Assembly (NCBI GenBank): GCA_028277905.1
Contig: JANQFI010000083.1
Span: forward strand, 1 to 33,586
Origin: Chromatiaceae bacterium
GTDB taxonomy: Bacteria; Pseudomonadota; Gammaproteobacteria; Chromatiales; Chromatiaceae
Direction of reading: 5' to 3'
DNA: 33,586 nt
Each line of letters begins with the position of its first letter. Within the stretch, counting starts at the first letter, position 1. Shown here one piece after another: positions 24,752 to 31,638 of this stretch. The position numbers and the translations under genes were made by a program. Under the pieces are notes generated by a model. The model was not told where the DNA came from. It saw only the letters and a program-made list of their open reading frames with translations, and searched no databases.

Positions 24752-24908
24752 GGTGATTGCCGGAAACAAACATAACGAATGGCGCAGGATTTTCGCTCGC
24801 CTTCAAGGAGCGGCAGCGGGCGCATAGTCGTACTATGTGCCCGCTGCCGCGACGCAGAAGGCGGGCGAAAAGACAATCCAGGCGGTCTGTTTGTTGACAG
24901 AAATCGCC
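24752..24908 (-). mobile_element. 157-bp palindromic MITE-like element, copy 5
   Basis: It fills the gap between the divergent redoxin and lptA genes. Unlike copies 2-4, its flanks do not match: TCA (24749-24751) on the left and TAA (24909-24911) on the right, and one end has GGTGATT in place of GGCGATT. This copy has the most complete central pairing: the inner stem extends through CATAGT and ACTATG around the loop CGT. The outward TTGACA (24894-24899) points at lptA, whose start codon is only 30 nt further. Confidence 0.88.
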
Positions 24909-24928
24909 TAAGCACCCTTTGGTCGTCC

Positions 24929-25492
24929 ATGCGTCAGACGCCAGATCGCCCGTCCGCCCGACACGAGGTCCGGCCTTCGGTGGTGCTCGTCCTGCTCCAA
25001 CTCGCGTTGTGCTGGAGCCTGATGTCACCGCCGGCCATCGCGCTCGACTCGGACAGCGACCAGCCGATGTTCGTCGAAGCGGATGCGGCGGAGCTGGATG
25101 AGAAGCAATCCATCAGCCTCTACCTCGGCAACGTCGAGGTGCAGCAGGGCAGCATGCGCATCCTGGCCGACGAGGTCCTGGTGCACCACAAGCCCAACCG
25201 GCAGCCGCGTAAGATTATCGCCATCGGTAACCCGGTGCGCTACCGCCAGGTGCTGGACAACGACCCCGAAGAGGTCCGTGCCAGGGCGCAACGCATGGAG
25301 TACGAGGCAGACCGCGAAGAGATCACCCTCATCGACGACGCCGAGCTGCTGCAGGGCGAGGACCGCTTCGCGAGCGACCGCATCGTGTATAACCGCATCA
25401 CCGACCGGCTCACGGCCGGCTCCAGCGCGCGCGGCCGCCAGCGGGTGAAGATCCGCATCGAGCCGCAGGAAGACGGCGACGGTAGTCGATGA
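24929..25492 (+). CDS. lptA: LptA, periplasmic lipopolysaccharide transport protein
   Basis: The 187-aa protein forms the periplasmic bridge that carries LPS from the LptBFGC complex to the outer-membrane LptDE. It has a signal peptide (hydrophobic [21 protein letters not shown]) and an OstA/LptA beta-jellyroll ([41 protein letters not shown]). The start at 24929 comes 20 bp after palindromic copy 5; the frame is open through the element and would give a false 50-residue extension. The gene overlaps lptB by 4 bp (ATGA). The usual upstream partner lptC (and kdsC) is missing here: the redoxin gene on the other strand takes its place. A promoter must lie inside or across the element, and none with both hexamers was found. 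Confidence 0.92.
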   Translation: MRQTPDRPSARHEVRPSVVLVLLQLALCWSLMSPPAIALDSDSDQPMFVEADAAELDEKQSISLYLGNVEVQQGSMRILADEVLVHHKPNRQPRKIIAIGNPVRYRQVLDNDPEEVRARAQRMEYEADREEITLIDDAELLQGEDRFASDRIVYNRITDRLTAGSSARGRQRVKIRIEPQEDGDGSR

Positions 25493-26214
25493 AGACCCTC
25501 AGGGCCGAGCGGTTGGCGAAGAGCTACCGTGGCCGTCGGGTTGTGGACGACGTGACGCTCGGCGTGGACGCAGGCGACGTCGTCGGCCTGCTCGGGCCCA
25601 ACGGCGCCGGCAAGACCACGAGCTTCTATATGATTGTCGGCTTGGTGCCGGCGGACGCCGGGCGCATCCTGCTCGACGGCGAGGACATTACCCTGCGGCC
25701 CATGCACGCCCGGGCGCGGCGCGGGCTAAGCTACCTGGCACAGGAGCCGTCGGTGTTCCGCAAGCTGACGGCGCGCGAGAATCTACTGGCGGTTCTGGAG
25801 GCCCGCGGTGACCTCGACCGTGCTCGGCGCCTGGCCCGCTGCGACCAACTGCTCGGCGAGCTTGGCATCGCCCACGTGGCCGATTCACTGGCGATGAGCC
25901 TCTCCGGGGGTGAGCGCCGGCGCCTCGAGATTGCCCGCGCACTGGCGGTGGAGCCCAAGGTCATGCTTCTCGACGAGCCCTTCGCCGGTGTGGATCCCAT
26001 CGCTGTCGGCGACATCAAGTCCATCATCACTCACCTGCGCCGGCGCCGTATCGGCGTCCTGATCACCGACCACAACGTCCGCGAGACGCTGGACATCTGC
26101 GATCGTGCTTACATCATCAGCGAAGGGAGTGTCATCGCCGAGGGCACGCCCGACGCGCTGCTGGGTAACGCTCGCGTGCGCGCCGTCTATCTCGGTGAAG
26201 ATTTCCGGTTGTAA
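25489..26214 (+). CDS. lptB: LptB, LPS export ABC-transporter ATPase
   Basis: The 241-aa cytosolic ATPase drives LPS extraction from the inner membrane with LptF/LptG. Walker A is GPNGAGKTT (36-44), the Q-loop is in YLAQEPSVF, the signature LSGGE is at 138-142, Walker B is VMLLDEP (158-164) and the switch His is in ITDHNV (H195). Its length and the C-terminal [12 protein letters not shown] match the family. It overlaps lptA by ATGA and is followed by rpoN after 188 bp, the standard order lptA-lptB-rpoN. Confidence 0.97.
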   Translation: MKTLRAERLAKSYRGRRVVDDVTLGVDAGDVVGLLGPNGAGKTTSFYMIVGLVPADAGRILLDGEDITLRPMHARARRGLSYLAQEPSVFRKLTARENLLAVLEARGDLDRARRLARCDQLLGELGIAHVADSLAMSLSGGERRRLEIARALAVEPKVMLLDEPFAGVDPIAVGDIKSIITHLRRRRIGVLITDHNVRETLDICDRAYIISEGSVIAEGTPDALLGNARVRAVYLGEDFRL

Positions 26215-26353
26215 GGCCTTTGGCAGCAGGTTGCCACCCTGGTCTGCCGATGTCCGAAGCTTCCTTGCAGGCCCTGACGGGCGTCATGGCGCTGTCACAT
26301 TGCCGCTGGACGCGACCGCGAGGCTGCGCCAATATCGGCGCGTGCATTTCGGC

Positions 26354-26359
26354 TAGAAT
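26354..26359 (+). promoter_or_regulatory. possible -10 element upstream of rpoN
   Basis: TAGAAT lies 43 bp before the rpoN start in the 188-bp gap after lptB. No good -35 hexamer stands 16-18 bp upstream, so this is a weak candidate only; rpoN may simply be read through from lptB. Confidence 0.25.
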
Positions 26360-26402
26360 GCAAAGAGCATTCAATTCCCGTTCCACCCCGTGATCGGGTG
26401 CG

Positions 26403-27899
26403 ATGAAACAGACCATCCAACTCCGCCTCGGCCAGCAGCTGACGATGACGCCACAGCTGCAGCAGGCGATCAAGCTGCTGCAGCTCTCCACCCTCGATCT
26501 CAAGCGCGAGATCCAGGAGGCCCTCGAATCCAACCTGATGCTAGAGTCGGTGGAGGAGGCTGAGGCTGAGGCCGAGGTGGCCATGTCCGAGCTGGACGCC
26601 GCCCGGGACAACGCCAGGCGCAGCCAGGACGCGCAGGCGGACAATGAAGTGCGCCCAGACCAGTCATCGATGCCGGAAGAGCTGCCCGTCGATAGCTCCT
26701 GGGGCGACACCTACGAAAGCTACGTCGCCACGATCGGCAGTGGTGGCGCCGGCGAGGATACCACCGAGCTCGATCCCTTCGCGCAACATTCCCGGCCGCA
26801 GACCCTGCACGATCATCTGGAATGGCAGTTGAATCTGTCCCGGCTGGCACCGCGCGATCGAGTGATCGCGGACGCGGTGCTTGACGCGATCGACGCCAAC
26901 GGCTACCTGCGCGCCGAGATTGACGAGCTCTTGGAAGCCATGGCGGATCCGGATGACCCGGATGAGGAAGCGCTGGAGCGCGAAGAGGTGGAGGCGGTGC
27001 TGCACCGCATTCAGGCCTTGGATCCACCAGGTGTCGGCGCACGCTCCCTGAGCGAGTGCCTGCTGTTGCAGCTGCGCGCGCTGCCGGTCGAGGAGCCGCA
27101 CCGGGACGCCGCCATCGCCATCTGCGAGCGTCACTTCAGCGCCTTGTCGCGCAACGATCTGGATGATCTGCGCCGCCATACCAAGCTGCCGCCGGACGCC
27201 CTGCGCGACGCGCTGGCGCTGATCCGCGCCATGCATCCTCGGCCGGGCTCGCTGGTGGCCGACCTCCGCCCGGCCTACGTGATTCCCGACGTCGTTGTCG
27301 CCAAGCGCAACGGCACCTGGACGGTCGAGCTGAATCCGGAAAGTACGCCTAGACTTAGGGTGAACCCGGGCTATCTGAAGCTGATTCGCCGGGCCGACGA
27401 TGGCCCGGACAACACCTGCCTGAAGACGCATCTGCAGGAAGCCCGTTGGTTCATCAAGAGCTTGGCGAGCCGGAACGACACGGTGGTGCGGGTGGCGGCG
27501 AAGATAGTCGAGCTGCAGCAGAACTTCTTCGAGTATGGGGAGGAGGCCATGAAGCCACTCGTGCTACGCGACGTGGCGGATTCGCTCGAACTGCACGAGT
27601 CGACAGTGTCGCGGGTGACGACGCAGAAGTACATGCATACCCCGCGTGGGACCTTCGAGTTCAAGTACTTTTTCTCCAGCCATGTGAACACGGCCTCCGG
27701 CGGCGAATGCTCTTCCACGGCCATTCGCGCGTTCATCCGCAAGCTCGTGGCCGCCGAGACCCCGAGCAAGCCGCTGAGCGACAACAAGATCGCCGGCATC
27801 CTGACGGAGCAGGGCATCAACGTCGCCCGGCGCACCGTGGCCAAGTACCGAGAGGCGATGGGGATACCCCCGTCGAACGAGCGCAAGCGCCTGGCCTGA
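26403..27899 (+). CDS. rpoN: RNA polymerase sigma-54 factor
   Basis: The 498-aa sigma factor directs RNA polymerase to -24/-12 promoters that need enhancer-binding activators. The activator-interaction region I is the Gln/Leu-rich N-terminus (QLRLGQQLTMTPQLQQAIKL), followed by an acidic region II (Glu/Asp-rich, about 50-110), the core-binding domain (about 115-310), the helix-turn-helix VADSLELHESTVSRVT and the RpoN box ARRTVAKYRE (475-484). All are intact and the length is normal. The ATG at 26403 has only a weak ribosome site. It precedes hpf by 70 bp and stands in the conserved rpoN neighbourhood. Confidence 0.97.
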   Translation: MKQTIQLRLGQQLTMTPQLQQAIKLLQLSTLDLKREIQEALESNLMLESVEEAEAEAEVAMSELDAARDNARRSQDAQADNEVRPDQSSMPEELPVDSSWGDTYESYVATIGSGGAGEDTTELDPFAQHSRPQTLHDHLEWQLNLSRLAPRDRVIADAVLDAIDANGYLRAEIDELLEAMADPDDPDEEALEREEVEAVLHRIQALDPPGVGARSLSECLLLQLRALPVEEPHRDAAIAICERHFSALSRNDLDDLRRHTKLPPDALRDALALIRAMHPRPGSLVADLRPAYVIPDVVVAKRNGTWTVELNPESTPRLRVNPGYLKLIRRADDGPDNTCLKTHLQEARWFIKSLASRNDTVVRVAAKIVELQQNFFEYGEEAMKPLVLRDVADSLELHESTVSRVTTQKYMHTPRGTFEFKYFFSSHVNTASGGECSSTAIRAFIRKLVAAETPSKPLSDNKIAGILTEQGINVARRTVAKYREAMGIPPSNERKRLA

Positions 27900-27968
27900 G
27901 CAGCCGCCGCCGCGCAACGAAGGCGCCTGCGATTGCCCCCTGGCGCCTGCCCACACCGGAGTGACGCT

Positions 27969-28316
27969 ATGCAAATCAACCTGACCGGCCGTCATGTCGA
28001 TATCACTGAGCCGCTGAAGGGCTACGTCGACAGCAAGTTCGACCGCCTGGCGCGCCATTTCGACGATGTGATCAACGCCCATGTCATCCTCAGTGTCGAG
28101 AAACTGCGGCAGAAGGCGGAAGCGACCATTCACGTCAACGGCGCCAACGTCTTCGCCGATGCGGTGCACGAAGATATGTACGCGGCCATCGACGGGTTGA
28201 TCGACAAGCTTGACCGGCAGGTGATCAAGTACAAGGAGAAGCGCCAGAGCCATCGCGGTAACGGCGGCGCAAGGGCGGTCATCGAGCCGCCTCCCGACGA
28301 GGGGCAGCAACCCTGA
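27969..28316 (+). CDS. hpf: short ribosome hibernation-promoting factor
   Basis: The 115-aa protein is of the short HPF/YhbH type that binds the 30S subunit in stationary phase and promotes 100S dimers. It begins MQINLTGRHVDITEPLKGYV and has the conserved block ATIHVNGANVFADAVHEDMYAAID followed by the basic KYKEKRQSHR. CGGAG lies 8 nt before the ATG. The tail (RAVIEPPPDEGQQP) is slightly longer than in E. coli HPF (95 aa), but there is no long-HPF dimerisation domain. A strong intrinsic terminator follows 50 bp after the stop. Confidence 0.95.
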   Translation: MQINLTGRHVDITEPLKGYVDSKFDRLARHFDDVINAHVILSVEKLRQKAEATIHVNGANVFADAVHEDMYAAIDGLIDKLDRQVIKYKEKRQSHRGNGGARAVIEPPPDEGQQP

Positions 28317-28366
28317 CAGGAGCACCATCACCGGCCATGGCGGGAGCACGCCGCGGGCGTGTGCGC

Positions 28367-28398
28367 ACCGGAGCCAGGCGCCGCCTGCTCCGGTTTTT
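28367..28398 (+). terminator. strong intrinsic terminator between hpf and ptsN
   Basis: ACCGGAG (28367-28373) pairs with CTCCGGT (28388-28394); after a one-base bulge, CAGGC (28375-28379) pairs with GCCTG (28383-28387) around the loop GCC. The 12-bp GC-rich stem is followed at once by TTTT and, after GCCG, by another TTTTT. This is the best terminator in the window. Confidence 0.85.
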
Positions 28399-28504
28399 GC
28401 CGTTTTTCGACGCGTTCATCGGCGGCTCCGGGCTGGTGCCGGCGCGGGGCCGAGGTGCTGATCAGCAACAAACAGACAATGAACAATCATGGGGTTCTAG
28501 GGCC

Positions 28505-28969
28505 ATGGTTCCTGCCGACCTGATCACGGAAGCAAGGGTGCTGAGCCGTTGTGAGGCGGCGAGCAAGAAGCGACTGCTGGAAACCCTGGCCGCGCTCCTC
28601 GCGGACGGCGACAGCACCCTGTCCAGCACCACGGTGTTCGACCGGCTGCTCGGGCGCGAGCGGCTCGGCAGCACGGGTTTGGGGCGGGGGATTGCATTGC
28701 CCCATGCGCGGGTGCGGGGCATCCAGGCGCCCATTGGGGCCTTTGTGCAGCTACAGGGGCCGGTTGCCTTCGATGCCATCGACGACAAGCCGGTGGACCT
28801 TGCCTTCGGCCTATTGGTGCCGGACGCCACCGACGAGCAGCACCTTCAGCTGCTCGCCACCCTCGCTGCGGCCTTCGACGACGCCGCGGTGCGTGATGCC
28901 CTGCGGGCGGCGCAGGATAGGGGCGAGCTGCTCGCGGTGTTCCGTGACCGTATCTTTGCCGCCGCATGA
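28505..28969 (+). CDS. ptsN: PtsN, EIIA-Ntr regulatory phosphotransferase protein
   Basis: The 154-aa protein is the EIIA-Ntr output of the nitrogen PTS, regulating potassium uptake, stress and sigma-54-linked functions through its phosphorylation state. The phospho-acceptor is His67 in GIALPHARV; the surrounding RLGSTGLGRGIALPH is the standard motif. The start at 28505 was chosen because family members begin close to ISxxxV-like helices (here LITEARVLSRCEAASKKRLLE); the frame is open to 28337 but that part overlaps the intrinsic terminator. It therefore probably has its own promoter in 28400-28500, which I could not define. hprK follows after 27 bp. Confidence 0.93.
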   Translation: MVPADLITEARVLSRCEAASKKRLLETLAALLADGDSTLSSTTVFDRLLGRERLGSTGLGRGIALPHARVRGIQAPIGAFVQLQGPVAFDAIDDKPVDLAFGLLVPDATDEQHLQLLATLAAAFDDAAVRDALRAAQDRGELLAVFRDRIFAAA

Positions 28970-28996
28970 GCGGCCAGCGCCGAGGCCAGCCGCGCC

Positions 28997-29947
28997 ATGA
29001 ACCCCGTGCATTCGCTCCAGGGCCTGGTGGAGCACATCGGCCCGCGCCTCAAGCTGCGCTGGCTGACGCCGCCGCCTGCGCAGTGCTGTCCGCTGGTCAA
29101 GGAGGTCGGCGGGCAGACCTCTGCACAGAGCCTGGTGGGATCGCTCAACTGCATCCACCCGAACCGGCTGCAGGTATTGGGCCAGGCGGAGATGCTGCAC
29201 TTGGCCGATCTCAGTGCGCCAGCCTACGATGAAACCATCGAGCGCCTATTCTCGGCCCGTCCCGCAGCGGTGATCTTCGCCTCGGACATCACCCCCGACC
29301 CGGTATTCTTCGACTATGCCGCGCGCACTGGCACACCGCTGCTCGGCTCTGCGGCTCGCGACGCAGAGATCGTAGACCGCCTGCAGTACTTCCTGACCCA
29401 TGCGCTAGCGGAGCGCACCACGGTGCATGGCGTGCTCCTGGAGGTGCTGGGCCTAGGCGTGCTGCTGACGGGCGACCCGGGTGTCGGTAAGAGCGAGCTG
29501 GCGCTGGAGATGATCGCCCGCGGGCACCGGCTCATCGCCGATGACGCCCCGGAGTTTGCGCGCATCGCGCCTGAGGTGCTGGAGGGCAGTTGCCCGCCGC
29601 TGCTGCGGGACTTCCTAGAGGTGCGGGGCCTGGGCGTGCTCAATGTCCGTGCCATGTTCGGCGAGGGCGCCGTGCGCCAGCACGAGGCACTGAGCCTGAT
29701 CGTACACATGCGCTGCTTCGACAACGAGGGTCTGGCGAGCATCGACCGGCTGCGCGGCAGCCTCTCCACACGCACCATCCTCGGCGTCGCGATACCCGAG
29801 ATCACACTGCCGGTGGCGCCCGGACGCAATCTCGCGGTGCTACTGGAGACGGCCGTGCGCAACCAGATCCTCCGCACCCGGGGCTATGACGCGGGCGTGG
29901 ACCTGGAAGATCGCCAGGCGCGGGCCATCGCAGGCGCCAGCCGCTGA
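28997..29947 (+). CDS. hprK: HPr kinase/phosphorylase
   Basis: The 316-aa bifunctional enzyme phosphorylates HPr on Ser46 with ATP and removes the phosphate with Pi. The N-terminal domain is followed by the catalytic domain with His144 in VHGVLLEVLG, Walker A GDPGVGKS (159-166), LIADDAPEF, and the family signature LEVRGLGVLNVRAMFGEGA. In Gram-negatives HprK sits in PTS-Ntr clusters without sugar permeases, as here between ptsN and rapZ. Its target serine is present in the HPr encoded 1.4 kb downstream (GKSIMGI). The ATG at 28997 follows ptsN by 27 bp. Confidence 0.95.
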   Translation: MNPVHSLQGLVEHIGPRLKLRWLTPPPAQCCPLVKEVGGQTSAQSLVGSLNCIHPNRLQVLGQAEMLHLADLSAPAYDETIERLFSARPAAVIFASDITPDPVFFDYAARTGTPLLGSAARDAEIVDRLQYFLTHALAERTTVHGVLLEVLGLGVLLTGDPGVGKSELALEMIARGHRLIADDAPEFARIAPEVLEGSCPPLLRDFLEVRGLGVLNVRAMFGEGAVRQHEALSLIVHMRCFDNEGLASIDRLRGSLSTRTILGVAIPEITLPVAPGRNLAVLLETAVRNQILRTRGYDAGVDLEDRQARAIAGASR

Positions 29948-29962
29948 ACCTGGGGCGGCGCC

Positions 29963-29996
29963 CACTGCGCCAGGGTCACTGCGCCAGGGTCACTGC
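29963..29996. repeat. 14-bp tandem repeat between hprK and rapZ
   Basis: CACTGCGCCAGGGT occurs twice (29963-29976, 29977-29990), followed by the start of a third unit. It lengthens the gap between two genes that are otherwise closely spaced. Confidence 0.8.
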
Positions 29997-30034
29997 GGCC
30001 ATCGACGAGACAGCAACAGCAGCCGGGGTAGCCC

Positions 30035-30898
30035 ATGCACCTTCTCATCGTCAGTGGCCTGTCGGGAGCCGGCAAGAGCGTCGCATTGCGCACCTTGGAG
30101 GACATCGGCTATTACTGCATCGACAATCTGCCGCTGTTCCTGCTACGTGAGCTCGCGCTCGGCCTGCAGCGCACGCGGCTGGGGGTCGCCGGGGAGACGC
30201 GCAATGGCGCAGCCGTGGGCATCGACGCGCGCAACCAGCCGGAGTTTCTCGCCGATCTGCCGAGGCTCATCGAGGAACTGCGCAATCAGGGCATCGACTG
30301 CCGCGTCATCTTTCTGCACGCGGACACGCATACGCTCATTCGGCGCTTCAGCGAGACGCGGCGCAAGCATCCGCTCACCGGTGGAGAGTTGTCCCTCGCC
30401 GAGGCCATCGCGCAGGAATGTGATCTGATGGAGCCGCTTGGGAGAATCGCCGAGATCCGCCTCGACACCACCCACACCAACGTGCACGAGCTGCGCGATT
30501 TGGTTCGCGAGGGTCTCGCCGGGACGGTGCAGGCGTCGGTACTCTTGCAGTCCTTCGGCTTCAAGAACGGCGTGCCGGAGGCTGTGGACTTCCTCTTCGA
30601 CGTACGTTGCCTGCCGAATCCGCACTGGCAGGAGGAATTGCGGCCACTCACCGGACGCGATGCCCCGGTCATCGCCTTCCTCGAGCGCTCGCCGGAAGTG
30701 GCGCAAATGAGCGCCGATCTACGGCAGTTCTTGGACCGCTGGATTCCGCGCTTCGAGACCGACGGGCGCAGCTACCTGACCATTGCCGTAGGCTGCACCG
30801 GGGGGCGACACCGGTCCGTTTACCTCGTGGATGCGCTCGCGCGGCATCTGGACGCCAAGGGCCATCGCGTGCTGCTGCGACATCGAGAGCTGCCGTGA
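30035..30898 (+). CDS. rapZ: RapZ, RNase adapter / nucleotide-binding protein
   Basis: The 287-aa protein has an N-terminal P-loop (VSGLSGAGKSVALRTLED, Walker A at 8-15) and the C-terminal RNA-binding domain with the conserved DVRCLPNPHW and CTGGRHRSVYLVDAL. In E. coli RapZ delivers the GlmZ small RNA to RNase E and so controls glucosamine-6-phosphate synthase; in other groups only the linkage with ptsN/hprK is known. It ends in GTGA, where the TGA overlaps the GTG start of the EIIA gene, so they are translationally coupled. Confidence 0.96.
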   Translation: MHLLIVSGLSGAGKSVALRTLEDIGYYCIDNLPLFLLRELALGLQRTRLGVAGETRNGAAVGIDARNQPEFLADLPRLIEELRNQGIDCRVIFLHADTHTLIRRFSETRRKHPLTGGELSLAEAIAQECDLMEPLGRIAEIRLDTTHTNVHELRDLVREGLAGTVQASVLLQSFGFKNGVPEAVDFLFDVRCLPNPHWQEELRPLTGRDAPVIAFLERSPEVAQMSADLRQFLDRWIPRFETDGRSYLTIAVGCTGGRHRSVYLVDALARHLDAKGHRVLLRHRELP

Positions 30899-31329
30899 GC
30901 GTCGGACTATTGCTCATCACCCACGCCGGCATCGGCGCAGAGCTGCTGGAAGCCGCAACCCGCATGCTCGGCAGCTGCCCCCTCCGAGCCAAGGCGCTGG
31001 CGGTGCAGAATGGCGATGATCCGGCACTGATGGGGTCGCGCGCGCGGGCCTGCATGCATGAGCTGGAGGCCGGCGACGGGGTGCTGGTCCTGACGGATCT
31101 GTTTGGCTCCACCCCGGCGAACATCGCGTCGGGCTTGCGCGACGCCGGTCATACACGAATTCTCAGTGGGGTCAATCTCCCAATGCTCGTGCGGGTCCTG
31201 AACTACCCGCAGCTGCCCCTGGATGCGCTGGTGGACAAGGCCCTGAGCGGTGCGCGGGACGGCGTGCTGCTATGTCCGGCCGTTGGCTGTGCGGTGGCGC
31301 CCGCGACCGCGAACGGGTCCCACCACTGA
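30895..31329 (+). CDS. mannose-family PTS EIIA protein
   Basis: The 144-aa protein belongs to the EIIA-Man/DhaM-like fold and is a phosphate acceptor from HPr. The N-terminus SVGLLLITHAGIGAELLEAA carries His10, the expected phosphorylation site, and VLVLTDLFGSTPANIASGL is the second family motif. No EIIB, EIIC or EIID is encoded nearby, so it is probably regulatory rather than part of sugar uptake. GTG 30895 is the start; it overlaps rapZ's stop. ptsH follows after 39 bp. Confidence 0.93.
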   Translation: MSVGLLLITHAGIGAELLEAATRMLGSCPLRAKALAVQNGDDPALMGSRARACMHELEAGDGVLVLTDLFGSTPANIASGLRDAGHTRILSGVNLPMLVRVLNYPQLPLDALVDKALSGARDGVLLCPAVGCAVAPATANGSHH

Positions 31330-31368
31330 TCTGACCCTTACATCCGTCACGCAAGACCACCGCCGGCC

Positions 31369-31638
31369 ATGCTCAGCAAAGACGTCGACATCGTGAACCG
31401 GCTCGGCCTGCACGCACGTGCGGCTGCGAAGTTCGTCACCTGTGCCAGCGGATTCGCCAGCGATGTGCTGGTAGAGCGCAACGGCCGGCGGGTCAACGGC
31501 AAGAGCATCATGGGGATCATGACGCTCGCTGCGGCCTGCGGCACCAGCATTCACCTGGAGGTGCGTGGCGATGACGAGGAGGCCGCCATGGCGGCGCTGA
31601 CGGAGCTCGTCGCCGATCGTTTCGGGGAAGGGGAATGA
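31369..31638 (+). CDS. ptsH: HPr phosphocarrier protein
   Basis: The 89-aa phosphocarrier passes phosphate from EI to EIIA proteins. His15 in NRLGLHARAAAKF is the catalytic site and Ser46 in NGKSIMGIM is the regulatory site phosphorylated by HprK; both are intact, which fits the presence of hprK in the same cluster. Its TGA overlaps the ATG of ptsI (ATGA, 31635-31638). Confidence 0.96.
   Translation: MLSKDVDIVNRLGLHARAAAKFVTCASGFASDVLVERNGRRVNGKSIMGIMTLAAACGTSIHLEVRGDDEEAAMAALTELVADRFGEGE

Noticed and set aside
26221-26236. TGGCAGCAGGTTGCCA upstream of rpoN as a sigma-54 promoter
   Set aside because: The GG-to-GC spacing is 11 instead of 12, and the sequence is better explained as a small inverted repeat after lptB.
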